27,247 nt of DNA from an uncultured Blastocatellia bacterium (GTDB lineage: Bacteria > Acidobacteriota > Blastocatellia > Pyrinomonadales > Pyrinomonadaceae). Shown piece by piece: positions 24,362-27,247 of the stretch. The stretch lies in the NCBI GenBank assembly GCA_946480785.1, contig CAMLLD010000081.1:1-27247 (forward strand), in the 5' to 3' direction. How positions within the stretch are numbered: position 1 is the stretch's first letter; each line of letters begins with the position of its first letter. The position numbers and the translations under genes were made by a program. Below the pieces are notes generated by a model. That model saw only the letters and a list, made by a program, of their open reading frames with translations. It did not search any database and was not told where the DNA came from.

Positions 24362-26029
24362 GTGAAACAACAACCAAACCGACGCGCATTCCTGAGTCAT
24401 GCAGGCATTGCCGGTGCAGCCACTCTAGCTGCCGGCGCCATCGGCATTGAGCCCCTGCTACAAACGACTCGCTCCCAAGTCCACGCCGCGAGCACCAGCT
24501 CGAATCAACGCGCCAACGTCTGCGCCAAGCTACGCCGCGACGCAGCCCAGTCAGGCCTTCAGGCCACACCGCAGAACCTTCAGCACCCGAACAACCAGGA
24601 CGAAGATCTCTATCCCAACAAGCTCGGTAATTTTTCGAAAGGCCTGCCGCACAACGACGACGGCACCGTGGTGCTCAGCGCTTACGAAGCTCTTGTCAAA
24701 GCTCTCAACAGCGGCGTCCCCGCTGACTTCGACGCGATTCCGCTCGGCGGAGATCGAACGTTGACCAATCCGCAATCCGGTCTCGCTTTCGATCTCGAAG
24801 GCCCGGACGGCCACGCGCTCGTCGAGCCTCCCTGTCCCGCTTTCGCGAGCCGCGAACAAGCCGCTGAGATTTCGGAAAACTACTGGATGGCGTTGCTGCG
24901 CGACGTCCCGTTTTCACAATACGCCGCGAACCCGACCGCGAATGCCGCAGCCGCTGACCTGACGCTCTACGGCGCCGACTTCAAGGGACCAAAGAGCGGC
25001 GGCGCAGTGACCACGGGCACACTCTTTCGCGGGCGCACGCCCGGCGATCTCCACGGCCCATTCATCTCGCAGTTCTTTTATCAGGACTGCCACTACGGCG
25101 CGAACCGGATCGAACAGAAGATCCACACGACGATGCCGGGCCTCAACTACATGACCGACTTCGCCACGTGGCTCGCGGTCCAACGCGGCGCTAATCAATC
25201 GGGCGACATCTTCGATCCCGTGCCGCGTTACATCCGCAGCGGCCGCGACATCGGCCAGTGGGTACACGTCGACGTGCTGTTCCAGGCTTACTTCCAGGCG
25301 TTTCTCGTGCTCGCCGGAGCAAACGCACCTTTCGACGACGGCAATCCCTACAACAACAACCCGACGCAGACGGGCTTCGGCACGTTTGGTGGTCCACATA
25401 TCGCGACGTTGTTGTGTGAAGTCGCGACGCGCGCGCTGAAAGCCGTTTGGTATCAGAAGTGGTTTGTGCATCGCCGCCTGCGGCCGGAAGCTCACGCGGC
25501 GCGCGTGCATCGCACGCTGTTTGCCGCCGCTGGTTATCCGGTGCACGCGGAGATTCTCAACTCGTTCAACGACGCGAACCGGCTCAAGGGTTACATGCCG
25601 CCGGGCAATGCGCTCTTGCCGATGGCGTTTCCCGAAGGCTCGCCGACGCATCCCGCTTACGGCGCGGGACATGCCACGGTGGCCGGCGCGTGCGTCACAG
25701 TTTTGAAGTCGTGGTTCAACGAGTCGACGCGTTTGGTGGATATCGGGTTGAATCCGTTGCAGCCGAGTGATGACGGGTTGAGTCTCGTGCCTTACGCTGG
25801 TTCGGACGCGGGCGATCTCACAGTTGGTGGCGAGTTGAACAAGATCGCGTCGAACGTGGCGAACGGGCGGAACATCGCCGGAGTTCACTGGCGCTCGGAC
25901 GCGAATGAGTCGTTGAAGCTAGGCGAGCAGATCGCGATCGGAATCATGCGCGAGCAGCGAGCGTGCTATAACGAAGTTTTTAATGGTTTCAGTTTGACGA
26001 AGTTCGACGGGACGACGATCACGGTTTAG
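24362..26029 (+). CDS. Vanadium-dependent haloperoxidase-like enzyme, Tat-exported
   Basis: This is a 555-residue enzyme of the vanadium haloperoxidase / acid phosphatase (PAP2) superfamily, closest in layout to bromoperoxidases. The N-terminus NRRAFLS followed by an Ala/Gly-rich hydrophobic stretch is a twin-arginine signal. Vanadate-binding residues are recognisable: Lys366 and Arg374 in QKWFVHRRLRP, Gly436 and His437 in PAYGAGHATVAGA, and Arg503 and His509 in GRNIAGVHWRSD. The usual PSGH is AGH here, so the conserved Ser is Ala435. Likely chemistry is peroxide-driven halide oxidation, or a phosphatase relative. The start is GTG with AAGGAG 5 nt upstream. Its 3' end overlaps the convergent gene by 11 bp. 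Confidence 0.9.
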   Translation: MKQQPNRRAFLSHAGIAGAATLAAGAIGIEPLLQTTRSQVHAASTSSNQRANVCAKLRRDAAQSGLQATPQNLQHPNNQDEDLYPNKLGNFSKGLPHNDDGTVVLSAYEALVKALNSGVPADFDAIPLGGDRTLTNPQSGLAFDLEGPDGHALVEPPCPAFASREQAAEISENYWMALLRDVPFSQYAANPTANAAAADLTLYGADFKGPKSGGAVTTGTLFRGRTPGDLHGPFISQFFYQDCHYGANRIEQKIHTTMPGLNYMTDFATWLAVQRGANQSGDIFDPVPRYIRSGRDIGQWVHVDVLFQAYFQAFLVLAGANAPFDDGNPYNNNPTQTGFGTFGGPHIATLLCEVATRALKAVWYQKWFVHRRLRPEAHAARVHRTLFAAAGYPVHAEILNSFNDANRLKGYMPPGNALLPMAFPEGSPTHPAYGAGHATVAGACVTVLKSWFNESTRLVDIGLNPLQPSDDGLSLVPYAGSDAGDLTVGGELNKIASNVANGRNIAGVHWRSDANESLKLGEQIAIGIMREQRACYNEVFNGFSLTKFDGTTITV

Positions 26030-27247
26030 TTTTGAGTTCGACGATGGCGATGCCGCCGGGGGCGATGCGCAGGTTGACGTTGTTTGCGTCGGCTTTCAAG
26101 GCGGCGTCGCTGATCCACTCGTTTGCACTCGAGATCTTCTCGCCGCTCAAGGCGATCGAGACGTTGACGTAAGCGTTGCGATCGACCTGGGCCATGCCCT
26201 GCTGCGTTTTGTAGACGCCGTTACTGTTGAGCAGCGTCACGATCCAGCCGTTATCACTGCGATTGATCGCGTATTCAACGTCGCCGCTGACACGCACCGG
26301 CGTCGCATCGCTGAAAACGTGCGCGAGCATGTGCGCCGCAAACGGCGTCACACGCTCATCTTCGCCAAGCAGATCGGCTACCGCTGCGAACACGACACTT
26401 CCCTTACCCACCTTGTTCACTGTCACGAGCGGATCGCCATTCGGCGCCGCAATCAAGGTTGTCGCGCCTTTGAGTTCCACTCGTTCGTAACGAAACATCT
26501 GCCCGCTCAAATCCTGCGCCGCTTCACCGGGTGACAAGCAACGCGCCGCATCCGCTTCCGCCGTTGCGTTAGTGAGCTGCACTCCCAACAACTGCGGCGG
26601 TACGTTCTTGATCTGCGCGACATTTAACACGACTGTGCCGCCGTTTCGCACGTAATCGGCGAGCTGCGGCCTCCACTCCACTCGCCCACCCAAAACAACC
26701 GCGCGATAACCGCCAAAACTCGTCGCCTCCGTCGTCAACACATCAAAGACGTCACCAAACACTCCGGCAACGAACGGCTGTCGATCGGCGATCGCCGGCT
26801 CACCTTCAACCACGAGCCCCGGATAGTACGCAACACCAAACAACTCGCGCAGCGCACGGTCACCACGATCGATCTGCGACACTTCAAACGGCCACTGCGG
26901 ATAATCCGTCATCTCAAACCCGTGCGCCGAATCGAGCAGAAACGCGATCGGCGTGTACGGCGTGCCGCGCTCGGGATGCTTCTCCGCGAAACGCAGAAAC
27001 TCATCCGTGATACGCCCGAGCGGATTCAATTGAAACGGATTATCGCCCGGTCCGGGTTTGAAAAACTGGTCGCCGCCCTGTTCGAGATAGATCGCCGACG
27101 CGCCTGATATGTAATAGAGGTAATAGCTCTTGCGATACCACGAGAGCGACGGCCCCATCGTTGGACCATAGCGCGACGCGTAGAAGTAATCCGGCCCGGC
27201 GAAGTTCTGCGCCTTCGTAAACGTCGTGGCCGAGTCCCCAAAGTTCG
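26019..27247 (-). CDS. Glycoside-hydrolase-like protein (5' partial)
   Basis: This is the C-terminal part (about 409 codons) of a larger protein; the frame is open to the window edge, and the ATG at 27158 is internal. The visible part begins FGDSATTFTKAQNFAGPDYF and continues through WYRKSYYLYYISGASAIYLE, which resembles the end of a TIM-barrel glycosidase. It then has a class-I glutamine-amidotransferase-like region (FGDVFDVLTTEATSFGGYRAVVLGGRVEW to NGGTVVLNV), as found after the catalytic domain of GH42-type enzymes. The last 130 residues form a beta-sandwich-like tail. The catalytic residues would lie outside the window, so the substrate is unknown. The stop is TGA. Confidence 0.68.
   Translation of the reverse strand, partial: NFGDSATTFTKAQNFAGPDYFYASRYGPTMGPSLSWYRKSYYLYYISGASAIYLEQGGDQFFKPGPGDNPFQLNPLGRITDEFLRFAEKHPERGTPYTPIAFLLDSAHGFEMTDYPQWPFEVSQIDRGDRALRELFGVAYYPGLVVEGEPAIADRQPFVAGVFGDVFDVLTTEATSFGGYRAVVLGGRVEWRPQLADYVRNGGTVVLNVAQIKNVPPQLLGVQLTNATAEADAARCLSPGEAAQDLSGQMFRYERVELKGATTLIAAPNGDPLVTVNKVGKGSVVFAAVADLLGEDERVTPFAAHMLAHVFSDATPVRVSGDVEYAINRSDNGWIVTLLNSNGVYKTQQGMAQVDRNAYVNVSIALSGEKISSANEWISDAALKADANNVNLRIAPGGIAIVELKTKP

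Noticed and set aside
24914..25888. A 324-codon minus-strand open frame under the haloperoxidase
   Set aside because: It is very rich in Arg, Val and His with no recognisable motif, while the plus frame carries all the vanadate-binding motifs.

Overview
The window most likely comes from an acidobacterium, probably class Blastocatellia. This is inferred from the gene set, not from a marker gene. It combines OmpR-type winged-helix regulators fused to STAND ATPase or TPR modules, a paired active/inactive M16 peptidase operon, secreted TAP-type hydrolases, a FecR protein with a tryptophan/tyrosine-rich core, and many exported proteins of unknown function. Base composition is moderately GC-rich and even, and no phage, plasmid, CRISPR or transposase gene is visible.

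Layout. 1-6113 (+): two tandem paralogous regulator ATPases, the first cut by the window edge, then a small lipoprotein gene that starts directly after the stop of the second regulator. 6227-8032 (-): a third winged-helix regulator with TPRs and no visible membrane segment. 8033-8302: a divergent spacer holding three inverted repeats. 8303-9898 (+): a membrane-anchored protein and a lipoprotein, both of unknown function, in one operon. 9902-10045: a long hairpin and a tRNA-Arg(CCU) on the minus strand. 10107-11974 (-): a zinc-ribbon membrane protein, a 17-bp tandem repeat that runs into the end of apt, apt, acyP and a small exported protein. 12214-15042 (+): the M16 peptidase pair. 15050-15229 (-): a small membrane protein. 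15399-16880 (+): a secreted alpha/beta hydrolase. 16884-17342 (-): a DoxX-family protein. 17426-20047 (+): a small cysteine-containing exported protein and a TonB-dependent receptor, followed by an in-frame relic. 20270-21637 (-) and 21908-24160 (+): a divergent pair of exported proteins with long Gln/Arg-rich tracts, one of them carrying FecR. 24192-24253: a compact palindromic repeat element. 24362-26029 (+): a Tat-exported vanadium-haloperoxidase-like enzyme. 26019-27247 (-): a partial glycoside-hydrolase-like protein whose 3' end overlaps the haloperoxidase tail to tail.

Together this is envelope and secretion biology: regulators, exported proteases and hydrolases, an outer-membrane importer and surface proteins of low complexity, with a few housekeeping genes (apt, acyP, tRNA). 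The signals least explained by known features are: a strongly over-represented heptamer, TGGWCCA (22 sites counted by eye); the 62-bp palindromic element; the 17-bp repeat that supplies the apt stop codon; and the divergent Gln/Arg-rich/FecR pair.
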